A DNA stretch of 64,000 nucleotides from an uncultured Lachnoanaerobaculum sp. (GCF_938015485.1 NZ_CALLVU010000099.1:1-64000); one strand, 5' to 3'. Positions 1 to 8,764 are shown, numbered from the stretch's first letter. A program made the numbers and translations. Notes: generated by a model not told the origin, from the sequence alone.

Positions 1-9
1 TTTATTTTA

Positions 10-34
10 AGTCTTGTTTTACAAGGCTTTTTTT
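10..34 (+). terminator. Intrinsic terminator of a gene upstream of the window
   Basis: An 8-bp stem (AGTCTTGT / ACAAGGCT, one G-T pair) with a 3-nt loop is followed by seven T. It would end a plus-strand transcript that begins left of the window. Confidence 0.65.
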
Positions 35-61
35 AGTAAATGAATAAATATTATAATTCTA

Positions 62-99
62 AAATAAAAAATGTCGGCCTATTTTATAAGCCGACATTT
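62..99 (-). terminator. Intrinsic terminator of the lipoprotein gene
   Basis: A perfect 10-bp stem (AAATGTCGGC / GCCGACATTT, 69-78 and 90-99) is followed on the minus strand by a T-rich run. It lies 17 bases past the stop codon of the minus-strand lipoprotein gene. Confidence 0.8.
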
Positions 100-115
100 A
101 ACAGATATTATCATT

Positions 116-949
116 TTAATAGCCTCTCAGTACAGTATAATCCAGATTATATTTTTGAGCTATTTTTTCCACCGCATCTTTATTTTTTCCATAATCTACA
201 GTATTTGGGAAATAGATATAGCCTAAATTTTTAAGTGATTTATAAGCATTAAGAAAACTCTCTTTGTTTTCGTAATCATCCTTGCTTTCAAGATTATCCA
301 TATATGGAATTATAACGGTGGAATAACTGTCACAATGTGAAAATTCATCAAATACCAAGTCCTTATCATAAAAACCTACCACCTTTCCGTTAAATCTTTC
401 TCCTGAATATCTTATAGGAATTGTATCACCGATATTATAATATTCTTTAAAGCCGTAGCCAAGCACCATGGGAAACTCACCATTATATATAAAATCCTGA
501 TCTGATAAATAATCCAGTCCAAGTTTTTGCATTGTTTTTTTATTTAGAATAAATGCATCTACCGGAGTTATATACTCAAGTTTTTCATTGACAAGCATCT
601 TCTTATCTATTAAATCCAGTTTTTCTTTATAGCCATATGTCAAATCTTCCGGCTTATTCCACTTACCTATAAAATCAACATATGTATGTTTCATATTATA
701 AAAATCCACAGTATCTGTTGAATTCAGTTCCGCATTAAACTTTTGTAAATTATCAATAAATAAGGAGTTTTTTCTACGTTCTGCAAGTTCATCCAAAGTA
801 TATTTACCTGTAGAATAAGAAGCATCTGAAACCTGATAAAAAAACTTTTCCCCCTGCATATCTGAAGCAGTAACTTTATTTTCTGAACATCCTTGTAAGG
901 ACAGTAATAAAACTGAAAGCAGTAATGGTATCTTTTTTAGTTTATACAT
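116..949 (-). CDS. Lipoprotein with a permease-ectodomain-like region
   Basis: Predicted 277-residue lipoprotein. The start at 949 is chosen because GGGAGG sits just upstream and the product then opens with MYKLKK, a hydrophobic stretch and a lipobox ending LLSLQGC. A longer in-frame start at 976 would place that ribosome site inside the gene. After the signal peptide there is no further membrane segment. The middle and end (GYGFKEYYNIGDTIPI, then a GKVVGFYD stretch) remind me of the extracellular MacB/FtsX-type domain of ABC permeases, where a YYxxGD turn precedes a V-G-F/I strand. That is recalled similarity, not a search result. Its role is unknown; an accessory of a peptide-exporting or bacteriocin-related permease is one guess. 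It is monocistronic with its own terminator, and no permease lies nearby. Confidence 0.7.
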   Translation of the reverse strand: MYKLKKIPLLLSVLLLSLQGCSENKVTASDMQGEKFFYQVSDASYSTGKYTLDELAERRKNSLFIDNLQKFNAELNSTDTVDFYNMKHTYVDFIGKWNKPEDLTYGYKEKLDLIDKKMLVNEKLEYITPVDAFILNKKTMQKLGLDYLSDQDFIYNGEFPMVLGYGFKEYYNIGDTIPIRYSGERFNGKVVGFYDKDLVFDEFSHCDSYSTVIIPYMDNLESKDDYENKESFLNAYKSLKNLGYIYFPNTVDYGKNKDAVEKIAQKYNLDYTVLRGY

Positions 950-1357
950 ATATTCCTCCCAAAATGAATATTGCAAATATATTTGTTGAATATGATTTTA
1001 TCACAAATAAAGGATAGGTCAGTTACCAAACATAATATTAGTAAATGTAAATAAAAATATGCTCATTTAATTAAATAATATTTATGTACTAAGAAAAAAC
1101 AATTTTTATAACCTCTTGTATGGGTGAAAATAATAAAAAATTTTAAAAAATTTAACGGTTTAAAGATGTAAAGTAAGAGGCGGATCGGAGAATTATAAAG
1201 ATATAATTCTTTACAATTCTTATAAATTTATTATAAAGATAAATTTATTGAGTTTTCTATAAAATAGAAGTATGATATAACCTAAGTTAGCAATAACTAA
1301 CACAATCAGATTATATATATTTTTATACCGCAGATATAGCGGTAAATGGAGGCTTTT
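950..1357. other. AT-rich divergent intergenic region
   Basis: This stretch separates the divergent lipoprotein and methyltransferase genes and I see no gene in it. It holds a perfect 9-bp inverted repeat (AGAATTATA-aaga-TATAATTCT, 1189-1210), two copies of the palindrome ATAAATTTAT around 1222-1248, the methyltransferase promoter (1248-1276) and an inverted repeat just after it. The promoter for the lipoprotein gene is not clear. Confidence 0.6.
1248..1276 (+). promoter_or_regulatory. Sigma-A-type promoter of the methyltransferase gene
   Basis: TTGAGT (1248-1253), a 17-base spacer and TATGAT (1271-1276). A perfect inverted repeat GTTAG-N6-CTAAC (1286-1301) lies across the expected start of transcription and is a candidate operator. 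Confidence 0.55.
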
Positions 1358-2155
1358 ATGAAGATAAAACTTGAAGGTGTTATGGAGACTATGCTTATAA
1401 CTTTGGATGCAAGGGCAAGGGATTACAGATCTGAAAAATCTATATTAAAGGATAAAAAGTCGGCTGAAATGGTGGATATGATTGACTATGATTTTGGCTC
1501 TTTCAGTAATGAAAAGGTGAATCTTTTAGGTATTATTGCGAGAGCCAAGGTTATGGATGATGAGGTGAAAAAGTTTATAGACAAATACCCTGATTGTCAT
1601 ATAGTTTCACTTGGTTCAGGGCTGGATACAAGATTTTTCCGTGTAGATAACGGTAGAATACGTTGGTATGATATAGATTTTCCGGAGATAATAAGTTTAA
1701 GAAAAAAATTCTTTGAGGAAAATGACAGAGTAAAAAATATCGAAAAATCAGCTCTTGATAAGTCATGGACAAAGGAGATAGATACAAAGGGAGAGAAGCT
1801 TTTGATTATTTCAGAGGGGATGATTATGTATTTTTATCCTAAGCAGGTGAAGGAGTTTTTAAATATACTTACAGATAATTTTGAACATTTTGTACTTCAT
1901 CTGGACTGTCTTTCCAAAAGACTTGTGAATAAGGCAAAAACGAACAAGGCTGTAAAACGAACCAAGTCCGAGTATCATTTTGGAGTTACAAACGGCAAAG
2001 AGATTATAGAACTTAATCCTAAACTGAAGCAAATCGGATTTATAAACTTTACAAAACAAATAGCAAAGCAGATGAAATGGTATGGCAAAATCTTTCTTCC
2101 AATCATATACCTTATGAATGACAGGCTTGTAATATGCAAATATGATGCAAAATAA
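1358..2155 (+). CDS. SAM-dependent methyltransferase, LCM family
   Basis: 265-residue class I S-adenosylmethionine methyltransferase of the leucine-carboxyl-methyltransferase-like family (PF04072 type), usually O-methyltransferases acting on small molecules. The family signature is visible: IVSLGSGLDTRFFR (about residues 84-97) is the SAM-binding glycine motif, followed by WYDIDFPEII, where the acidic residue would hold the SAM ribose, and IISEGMIMYF for the later strand. The start at 1358 follows GGAGG at 1348-1352 with five bases between; an in-frame ATG at 1346 overlaps that site and is less likely. A clear promoter and a possible operator lie upstream, and a short hairpin (ACCGC/GCGGT, 1327-1343) lies in the leader. 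The substrate cannot be told; no biosynthetic cluster surrounds it. Confidence 0.8.
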   Translation: MKIKLEGVMETMLITLDARARDYRSEKSILKDKKSAEMVDMIDYDFGSFSNEKVNLLGIIARAKVMDDEVKKFIDKYPDCHIVSLGSGLDTRFFRVDNGRIRWYDIDFPEIISLRKKFFEENDRVKNIEKSALDKSWTKEIDTKGEKLLIISEGMIMYFYPKQVKEFLNILTDNFEHFVLHLDCLSKRLVNKAKTNKAVKRTKSEYHFGVTNGKEIIELNPKLKQIGFINFTKQIAKQMKWYGKIFLPIIYLMNDRLVICKYDAK

Positions 2156-2193
2156 CAACTATTTGTAATGATTTATTGCTGTATGATGAGATT

Positions 2194-2228
2194 ATTGTTA
2201 GAATATACTGTAATGAAGTACTAACAAT
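2194..2228. repeat. Inverted repeat ATTGTTAG / CTAACAAT
   Basis: Perfect 8-bp arms separated by 19 bases, about 25 bases upstream of the protease start. The GTTAG/CTAAC core also appears in the inverted repeat at 1286-1301. It could be an operator or a leader hairpin; there is no T run, so it is not a terminator. Confidence 0.4.
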
Positions 2229-2251
2229 ATAAATAATAACAGGAGGATAAA

Positions 2252-4642
2252 ATGGGTAGACCGACAAGTCATGACAGAGATGTCAGAGGACCGGGGAACA
2301 GCGTATTCAGAAGGGAAGTCGCAGGTACAGGTTCTGTAGGAGACAGCGGCAGATTTTCAGGGCCGAGGAGATCGGGAGGTGGCGGAGGAAGATCGCCGCT
2401 CAGCTTTTTGGTCGTTATAATCATAGCTGTTATAAGCTTGGTATCAGGCAATAAAACCGGATTATTGAATACGATACTCGGAACATTTACAGGAGGTTCA
2501 TATTCATCAGACGGTGCAAATTCACCGCAAATAAATTTACCTTCATTAAGTTCCACACTTGGGAATACGGTAGCTTCAAGCATAAGCGGTGTAAGCGCCG
2601 GCTGGAGCGGAGTGGCCGATAACAGAGGAAAGCTGAATAAGACGGTAAATGAGAATGCAAGGGAAAAGTTTTACAGACCTACAGGCGGAGACAGTGTAAC
2701 CGTAATGGTATATATGTGCGGTACGGACCTTGAGTCAAAATATGGAATGGCGACCAATGATCTTATAGAGATGACCAAGGCGAAGCTGTCGGACAATGTG
2801 AACTTAATAGTATATACAGGCGGTGCCAAAGCTTGGAAAAACTCTATAGTATCGGCATCCACCAATCAGATATATCAGATAAAAGACGGTAAGTTAAGAA
2901 AACTTGCAGATGACAACGGGCAGCCTTCCATGACGGATCCGAACACATTGGTCAGATTTATAGAATACTGTAAGCAAAACTTTCCGGCAAACAGAAATCA
3001 GCTTATATTCTGGGATCACGGCGGCGGTTCTGTAACAGGCTACGGATACGATGAGAATAATCCGAATGCAGGTTCAATGAACCTCTCAAAGATAAAATCG
3101 GCAATAGCCGCAACAAATATAAAGTATGATTTTATAGGCTTTGACGCCTGTCTGATGGCAACCGCAGAGAACGCACTGGCTCTTTCAGACTATGCGGATT
3201 ATTTGATAGCCTCTGAAGAAACAGAGCCGGGAACAGGCTGGTATTATACGAACTGGCTTACAGATTTGAGTAATAATACGGCAATATCGACTTTGGATTT
3301 GGGAAAGAGGGTAGTGGACGACTTCATTGATGAGAGCAATAGAAGTGCAAGAGGACAGTCCACAACACTTTCTTTAGTGGATTTGGCGGAACTTAAAGCT
3401 ACTATGCCTGCAGGTCTATCAAGCTTTGCAAAGGATACTGCAAGCTATATAAAAAATAAGGAATACAATAAAGTATCAACTGCCAGAACCGCAAGCAGAG
3501 AATTTGCAAAGTCGTCAAATATTGACCAGGTAGACTTGGTAAATCTTGTATACAATATTGAACAGAGTGAGTCAAACAATACAATACAATCGGTGCTTGG
3601 TGCGGTAAAGTATAACAGAACATCATCAAATATGGCAAATTCATATGGGCTTTCAATATATTTCCCATATAAGAAGCTTTCAAAGGTGGACAGAATGGTT
3701 CAGACCTATGGCGATATAGGTATGGACAGCGATTATACCAAGGTGATACAGCAGTTTGCATCTTTGCAGGCGAGCGGACAGATATCAGGCGGCGGCGAGA
3801 GTTCACCGATGTCTACACTTAGCGGTAATAATTCAAATACAACGGGTTCACTTTCAAGCACAGACTTAAGTGCAATGATACAGAGTCTTTTATCAGGAAG
3901 TATTTCATCCGACAGTTTGGCAGCAATAGGTCTTGACCTTTCAAGTATAAACTTCTTACAAAACAGAGATATGTCTGATGATGATATAAAGGACTATGTG
4001 CTTTCAAACAGACTTGATTCGTCAAAACTTCAGTGGAGTGATAGTGACTCCACACCTAAGATACATCTGTCTGAAGATGAGTTGAATATGGTATCGGGCA
4101 TATATGAAAATATGCTTATTGACGACGGACAAGGTTATATCGATATGGGACTTAACAATTTTTTTGAGTTTGATGAGAACGGGGATATGCTTGCAGATAA
4201 AGAAAGGGCATGGATATCAATAGACGGCAATCCTGTAGCTTACTTTCATTTGGCCACTACAAAGGATGATAAAGGAAATACCGTTGTCGGTTATGTACCT
4301 GTACTTTTAAACGGAGAGAGGGCAAACTTAATTATAGTATTTGACTCCGATCATCCTAAGGGATATCTTGCAGGTGCGAACTTTGATTATACAGGTACAG
4401 ATGTGGACACTGTTGCAAAGAATATAACAGAGATAAAGAACGGTGATAAGATAGATTTTTTAGCAAATTATTATAGCTATGACGGAGCATTTGAAAATGA
4501 TTATAAGATAGGTAATCAGTATACTGTAAGCAAGCAGCCGGAAGTATACTATGTAAATATTCAGGATGACAATGAGATTACATATAAGTTTACAGATATT
4601 TACAATAACAGTTACTGGACTCCGGTTCTAAAGAGCAAATAA
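2252..4642 (+). CDS. Membrane-anchored clostripain-family cysteine protease (C11)
   Basis: 796 residues, with AGGAGG just upstream. The first 48 residues are rich in Gly, Arg and Ser, followed by one hydrophobic segment (about 49-65, SFLVVIIIAVISLVSG), so the N-terminus is probably cytoplasmic and the rest extracellular (positive-inside rule, inference). The peptidase C11 domain runs from about residue 147 to 500: VTVMVYMCGTDLES is the first core strand, FWDHGGGS carries the catalytic His (about residue 255) and IGFDACLMATAE the catalytic Cys (about residue 300). Clostripain relatives cut after basic residues and often self-activate. The C-terminal 250 residues after a Ser/Gly-rich linker (about 510-540) form an additional domain that I do not recognise. 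It appears monocistronic, and no terminator is evident after it. Confidence 0.85.
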   Translation: MGRPTSHDRDVRGPGNSVFRREVAGTGSVGDSGRFSGPRRSGGGGGRSPLSFLVVIIIAVISLVSGNKTGLLNTILGTFTGGSYSSDGANSPQINLPSLSSTLGNTVASSISGVSAGWSGVADNRGKLNKTVNENAREKFYRPTGGDSVTVMVYMCGTDLESKYGMATNDLIEMTKAKLSDNVNLIVYTGGAKAWKNSIVSASTNQIYQIKDGKLRKLADDNGQPSMTDPNTLVRFIEYCKQNFPANRNQLIFWDHGGGSVTGYGYDENNPNAGSMNLSKIKSAIAATNIKYDFIGFDACLMATAENALALSDYADYLIASEETEPGTGWYYTNWLTDLSNNTAISTLDLGKRVVDDFIDESNRSARGQSTTLSLVDLAELKATMPAGLSSFAKDTASYIKNKEYNKVSTARTASREFAKSSNIDQVDLVNLVYNIEQSESNNTIQSVLGAVKYNRTSSNMANSYGLSIYFPYKKLSKVDRMVQTYGDIGMDSDYTKVIQQFASLQASGQISGGGESSPMSTLSGNNSNTTGSLSSTDLSAMIQSLLSGSISSDSLAAIGLDLSSINFLQNRDMSDDDIKDYVLSNRLDSSKLQWSDSDSTPKIHLSEDELNMVSGIYENMLIDDGQGYIDMGLNNFFEFDENGDMLADKERAWISIDGNPVAYFHLATTKDDKGNTVVGYVPVLLNGERANLIIVFDSDHPKGYLAGANFDYTGTDVDTVAKNITEIKNGDKIDFLANYYSYDGAFENDYKIGNQYTVSKQPEVYYVNIQDDNEITYKFTDIYNNSYWTPVLKSK

Positions 4643-4767
4643 AAAAGTTATGTAATTAGACTATAATTTGTAAAAACTATGTAAGACATAAAATTAAAAT
4701 ATAGTTTATAATGTAGACAAACAGCGAATCTGTTATTAATTGGGTGAGTAGGAGAGAAGGAGGAATG

Positions 4768-5136
4768 ATGAAAAAAGGTTTAATCAAATCAGTGGCAGTC
4801 TTATTTGCGGCGTTCAGTCTAGGTGGTGTTGTAGTTCCCCCGTTGACAGCACATGCAGAAGTTTTGGAGCGTATGCAAGGTGACAGAGGCGAATGGCGTA
4901 GAGACGAGCATGGTTGGTACTTTATGTTGACAGGAACTACAAGATATGTAGCGGATAACTGGTTATATGACAATCAGAAGTGGTATTATTTTGATCACTG
5001 GGGCTATATGTACAGAAACGCTTGGATCAACTATAAAGGCGATTCATACTATGTAGGCGCTGACGGAGAAATGTGGCACAATGCCCAAACTCCTGACGGA
5101 TACTGGGTAGATGGTAACGGTAAGTGGATAAAATAA
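4768..5136 (+). CDS. Small secreted protein with cell-wall-binding repeats
   Basis: 122-residue secreted protein. Of two adjacent ATGs, the second (4768) is preferred because AAGGAGG (4757-4763) would be only one base from the first. A signal peptide ends at about PPLTAHAE (AHA cleavage site). The mature part of about 90 residues is almost wholly aromatic, glycine-rich repeats such as NQKWYYFDHWGYMY and YVGADGEMWHN, typical of the choline- or glucan-binding repeats (PF01473/PF19127 type) that hold proteins on teichoic acids or glucans. There is no catalytic domain, so it may be a free-standing adhesin-like module. A terminator follows directly, so the gene is a single unit. Confidence 0.8.
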   Translation: MKKGLIKSVAVLFAAFSLGGVVVPPLTAHAEVLERMQGDRGEWRRDEHGWYFMLTGTTRYVADNWLYDNQKWYYFDHWGYMYRNAWINYKGDSYYVGADGEMWHNAQTPDGYWVDGNGKWIK

Positions 5137-5155
5137 TCCGTGTTTATAAAGTAAG

Positions 5156-5183
5156 ACCTCAAGGTATAACTTGGGGTTTTATT
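5156..5183 (+). terminator. Intrinsic terminator
   Basis: An 8-bp stem (ACCTCAAG / CTTGGGGT, one G-T pair), a 6-nt loop and TTTTATT, 20 bases after the wall-binding protein gene. Confidence 0.7.
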
Positions 5184-5284
5184 AGCATATAGATATATTT
5201 TATGATATACTATAAGTGTTACTTGTAGTATTGTCTTTCTAAAAATCATTATCGTTGAGGGTTAATGGCAAAAGAGGAGGAAAT

Positions 5285-5686
5285 ATGTTATATTGGGGAA
5301 TTTTATTTGCTATATTTGCTATAGGTGAGATTATCATCCCCGGTTTGGTTTCGATATGGCTGGCGCTTGCCGCACTTATTATGGTTGTACTGTCTCCGTT
5401 TATAAATTCAATACAGATACAGCTGGCTATATTCTGTATACTTTCGCTTATCTTTATCATATTTTTCAGAAAAATATTCAAGAGATATATGAAGGTTAAG
5501 GACAAGCTTGATGTGGAGAGAGTAAAGATAGTAAGGCTTACAGCGCAAGAAGGCGGTAAATATGTCTATGATGCAAGATTTAAGGGAGGCATATGGACAG
5601 CTGTTTCAAATGTCAAGCTGAACGAAGGTGATATTGCCGATATCGGCAGATTTGAGGGAAATAAGATAATAATCGGGGAGAAATAA
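5285..5686 (+). CDS. NfeD-like membrane protein
   Basis: 133-residue short-form NfeD protein. The start at 5285 follows AGAGGAGG; an upstream in-frame TTG at 5255 would include that ribosome site. Two or three hydrophobic segments fill the first 65 residues (LYWGILFAIFAIGEIIIPG, then WLALAALIMVVL and LAIFCILSLIFIIFF), followed by a soluble tail of about 60 residues ending in VSNVKLNEGDIADIGRFEG, the OB-fold region of the family. NfeD proteins are almost always encoded beside an SPFH/stomatin gene and are thought to form a membrane-organising pair with it. Here the SPFH gene follows after 14 bases, so the two are one operon. Confidence 0.85.
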   Translation: MLYWGILFAIFAIGEIIIPGLVSIWLALAALIMVVLSPFINSIQIQLAIFCILSLIFIIFFRKIFKRYMKVKDKLDVERVKIVRLTAQEGGKYVYDARFKGGIWTAVSNVKLNEGDIADIGRFEGNKIIIGEK

Positions 5687-5700
5687 AAGGAGATATAACT

Positions 5701-6615
5701 ATGAACGTGATAGGTTATGTTATTGCGATTATAATTCTGGCAATTATAGTTGTGTTTACAACCAAGGGAATAAAGATTGTACCTGAGTCCAGAGTATATG
5801 TGATTGAGAGACTTGGAAAGTATTCACAGGGGCTTCAGTCAGGTTTGAACTTTATCAATCCGTTTTTTGACAGAGTGGCTAAAGTGATTTCACTTAAGGA
5901 GCAGGTGGTAGATTTTCCGCCACAGCCGGTAATCACTAAGGATAATGCAACAATGCAGATAGATACTATAGTATACTTTCAGATAACGGATCCTAAGCTC
6001 TATACTTACGGTGTTGAAAGACCGCTGGCGGCTATAGAGAATCTTACAGCCACCACACTTAGAAATATCATAGGTGATATGACCGTAGACCAGACTCTTA
6101 CATCAAGAGACACTATCAATACGGCGATGAGAGCGGAACTTGATGAAGCTACAGATCCTTGGGGTATCAAGGTAAACCGTGTGGAGCTTAAGAGTATCTT
6201 GCCTCCTGAAGATATCAGAGTTGCGATGGAGAAGGAGATGAAGGCCGAGCGTGAAAAGAGAGCCAACATCCTTGAGGCACAGGCAAAGAAAGAAAGTGCT
6301 ATCCTTGTAGCGGAGGGTAATAAGCAGGCGGCAATACTTAATGCGGAAGCCGAGAAAGAGACTGCAATAAAGAGAGCCGAAGGACAGGCACAGGCTATAC
6401 TTGCAATACAAAAAGCACAGGCCGAGTCTTTAAGAGTGCTTTCAGAAGCGGATCCGAGCCAGAAGGTACTTACACTCAAAGGCCTTGAGGCGTTCCAAAA
6501 GGTGGCTGACGGTAAGGCTACAAAGATTATTATACCTACCGAATTGAGCGGTCTGGCTTCACTTGCTACAAGCTTTGCGGAGCTGAATCAAAAAGTAGAG
6601 TTAAAAAAAGAATAA
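5701..6615 (+). CDS. SPFH/Band 7 (stomatin-like) membrane protein
   Basis: 304 residues. One N-terminal membrane helix (about residues 3-22) is followed by the SPFH domain (about 25-185: VPESRVYVIERLGKY, then FPPQPVITKDNATMQID) and a coiled-coil region rich in Ala, Glu and Lys (about 180-260, KAEREKRANILEAQAKKESA). The length and organisation match the stomatin/slipin or QmcA class rather than FloT or HflK. These proteins form large oligomeric rings in the membrane and are linked to membrane microdomains and quality control. Paired with NfeD upstream; AGGAGAT precedes the ATG. A strong terminator shared with the convergent kinase gene follows. Confidence 0.88.
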   Translation: MNVIGYVIAIIILAIIVVFTTKGIKIVPESRVYVIERLGKYSQGLQSGLNFINPFFDRVAKVISLKEQVVDFPPQPVITKDNATMQIDTIVYFQITDPKLYTYGVERPLAAIENLTATTLRNIIGDMTVDQTLTSRDTINTAMRAELDEATDPWGIKVNRVELKSILPPEDIRVAMEKEMKAEREKRANILEAQAKKESAILVAEGNKQAAILNAEAEKETAIKRAEGQAQAILAIQKAQAESLRVLSEADPSQKVLTLKGLEAFQKVADGKATKIIIPTELSGLASLATSFAELNQKVELKKE

Positions 6616-6625
6616 AGCAAAAAAG

Positions 6626-6654
6626 GGTACTCCCAAAAACGGAGTACCTTTTTT
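6626..6654. terminator. Bidirectional terminator
   Basis: A perfect 8-bp stem (GGTACTCC / GGAGTACC) has T runs on both strands. It lies between the convergent SPFH gene and the histidine kinase gene and can serve both. Confidence 0.85.
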
Positions 6655-6659
6655 AAAAC

Positions 6660-8060
6660 TTATATTTCCTTACTTATCGGCAATGAGAAGATAAATTCGG
6701 TTCCTATTCCCACAGTACTTATAACATCTATATTTTCACCATGTGTTTGAAGTATCTCTTTTACAATGGCAAGTCCAAGCCCTGTACCCTTTTTATCCTT
6801 ACCTCTTGAAAGGTCTGATTTATAAAATCTGTCAAAGACTTTGGACTGTTCGTTCTTTGCGATACCTATGCCGGTGTCCTTCACGGAGACAAATAACTTT
6901 TCCTTTTTGATGCTTGTCTGTATTGTGATGGAAGAGCTTTGTGAAGAGAACTTTATGGCGTTGTCAATAAGATTGTAAAGTACCTGCTCTATCTTACCGA
7001 AATCCGCAAATACATACTGTGATACATTTATAAATATCAGCTCAATAGTGATATTCTTGCTGTTACACTGTACTTCAAAGCTGCTTGCAGTATTTCTTAT
7101 CATCTCGTTTATATCAAAGTTTGTCTTGTTGAGCTTTACACTTTCTATAGAGTCAAGTGAAAGTATGCTCTCTGTGAGCTTTGTAAGTCTTTTTGTCTCG
7201 TCAATTACTCTGTTGAGATACTTTTCAAGCATCTCAGGCGGTATTGTACCGTCCAAAATAGCCTCAAGGTATCCCTTTATAGAAGTAAGAGGAGAGCGAA
7301 AATCATGTGAGACATTGGATATAAATTTCTTTTGATAGTTTTCCGTATCATCAAGCTTATCGGACATATAATTTAGTGTGGCGGCCAGATACCCCATCTC
7401 ATCGTTTGAATTTACCTTTATTTCATACTTCAAATCACCTTCCGCATACGCCTTGGCTCCGTCGGTTATCTTCTTTAGAGGAGAGTATACAATACGCTGG
7501 AATACTATCAGTATAATCATGGATAATAGGAATACTATCAAGGATGTAATATAGACAATATTCAGTATATGATATTGGCTCTGAGTAACATTCTTCATAG
7601 GAAGGTGGATGACTACATAGCCGTAGGTGCGAAAGTTGCCTGTGATAGGTGCGGAGACACTTAAGTAATCCTCATCAAAGGAGTTGAAATACCTTCCCAC
7701 CATATAAGATTTGTTGCCTGTAGCGGTAGGGTCAAAGTCGGATATAACATCAGAGACTCTTTTATTCTCGGCATCCACTATTATCTTGCCGTTTTTGTTC
7801 ATTACCCATATCTTTGCATTCAGAAAGGTGGCAACAGCTCTAAGCTGCGGATAACTTTCCTCAAGTGAGATATTCTGCCCCTCATACACTGTGGAGTAGG
7901 TGGAAGCTATCAGATTTGCCTCGTCATAGAGGGTCTGACTTCTGGACTCTACCAGATACGAATATGTAAGTTGGCTTGATATGGTGGCAATAGCCACAAA
8001 TCCGGCTACTCCGAATATGATATAAGCCAGTATAAATTTCAGATAGAGAGAGAGTCTCAT
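6660..8060 (-). CDS. Sensor histidine kinase
   Basis: 466-residue membrane sensor kinase. Two membrane helices (about 7-29 and 165-188) flank an extracellular sensor region of about 135 residues. A HAMP segment (about 189-241), a dimerisation domain with phospho-acceptor His252 in FISNVSHDFRSPLTS, and an ATPase domain with the N box (QVLYNLIDNAIKFS), VKDTGIGI, FDRFYKSD and GTGLGLAIVKEI follow. HxDFRSPL (Phe-Arg in place of the usual Leu-Arg or Leu-Lys) is common in Firmicute PhoR/WalK-type kinases. The start overlaps the response-regulator stop by four bases, so the pair is translationally coupled. The signal is unknown; an envelope or stress cue is possible. Confidence 0.92.
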   Translation of the reverse strand: MRLSLYLKFILAYIIFGVAGFVAIATISSQLTYSYLVESRSQTLYDEANLIASTYSTVYEGQNISLEESYPQLRAVATFLNAKIWVMNKNGKIIVDAENKRVSDVISDFDPTATGNKSYMVGRYFNSFDEDYLSVSAPITGNFRTYGYVVIHLPMKNVTQSQYHILNIVYITSLIVFLLSMIILIVFQRIVYSPLKKITDGAKAYAEGDLKYEIKVNSNDEMGYLAATLNYMSDKLDDTENYQKKFISNVSHDFRSPLTSIKGYLEAILDGTIPPEMLEKYLNRVIDETKRLTKLTESILSLDSIESVKLNKTNFDINEMIRNTASSFEVQCNSKNITIELIFINVSQYVFADFGKIEQVLYNLIDNAIKFSSQSSSITIQTSIKKEKLFVSVKDTGIGIAKNEQSKVFDRFYKSDLSRGKDKKGTGLGLAIVKEILQTHGENIDVISTVGIGTEFIFSLPISKEI

Positions 8061-8764
8061 TTTTTGACCTCAAACTTATAGCCTATGCCCCAAACGGTGG
8101 ATATGGCCCAAAACTGATTGTCATGTATCTTCTCACGCAGTCTTTTGATATGTACGTCCACAGTCCTTGTATCACCGATATATTCATATCCCCAGATATT
8201 GTCAAGCAACTGTTCCCTGGTAAAGACCTGATTCGGATGTGAAGATAAAAAATACAAAAGCTCAAGCTCCTTTGGAGGCATCTCTATATTCTTGCCGAGG
8301 TAAGTTACAGCATAGTTTGTCATATTTACAATAAGGTCGGGATATTCGACATATTCGCCGCCGCTGTGTAATTCAGGTATTGTTATAGTGCTGCTGTTAT
8401 ATCTTCTTATTACAGCTTTGACTCTTGCGATAAGCTCCTTTGAGTCAAAAGGCTTTATCATATAGTCGTCTGCACCGAGCTCAAGCCCCAGTACCTTGTC
8501 AAAGACCTCGCCTTTTGCGGACAACATTATTATAGGTGTACCGGACTTTGCCCTTATTTCTCTGCATACCTGATAACCGTCAATTCCCGGCAGCATAAGG
8601 TCAAGCAGTATGAGATTAGGCTTGAATTCGTCAAAGTCGGCCAGTGCCGACTCGCCGTCACCTACTATTTTTGTTTCATAACATTCTCTCATCAAATATA
8701 ATGAAATAAGTTCGGCAATATTTTCATCATCATCTACAATTAAAATTCTTTGCTTTTCTGCCAT
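8057..8764 (-). CDS. OmpR/PhoB-family response regulator
   Basis: 235 residues. The receiver domain (1-120) has the acidic pocket VDDDE, the phospho-acceptor Asp55 in LILLDLMLPG, the switch residues (PIIMLSAKG) and the conserved Lys of DDYMIKPF. The winged-helix DNA-binding domain (about 140-235) has the usual FTREQLLDNIWGYEYIGDTRTVDVHI core. AAAGGGGAA precedes the ATG. The gene lies 17 bases after mutS2 and overlaps the kinase gene, so the three probably share a transcript. It is the partner of the kinase; its targets are not visible. Confidence 0.93.
   Translation of the reverse strand: MAEKQRILIVDDDENIAELISLYLMRECYETKIVGDGESALADFDEFKPNLILLDLMLPGIDGYQVCREIRAKSGTPIIMLSAKGEVFDKVLGLELGADDYMIKPFDSKELIARVKAVIRRYNSSTITIPELHSGGEYVEYPDLIVNMTNYAVTYLGKNIEMPPKELELLYFLSSHPNQVFTREQLLDNIWGYEYIGDTRTVDVHIKRLREKIHDNQFWAISTVWGIGYKFEVKK

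Noticed and set aside
6006..6479. 157-residue frame opposite the SPFH gene
   Set aside because: It mirrors the Ala/Glu coiled-coil coding region and has biased composition; a shadow.
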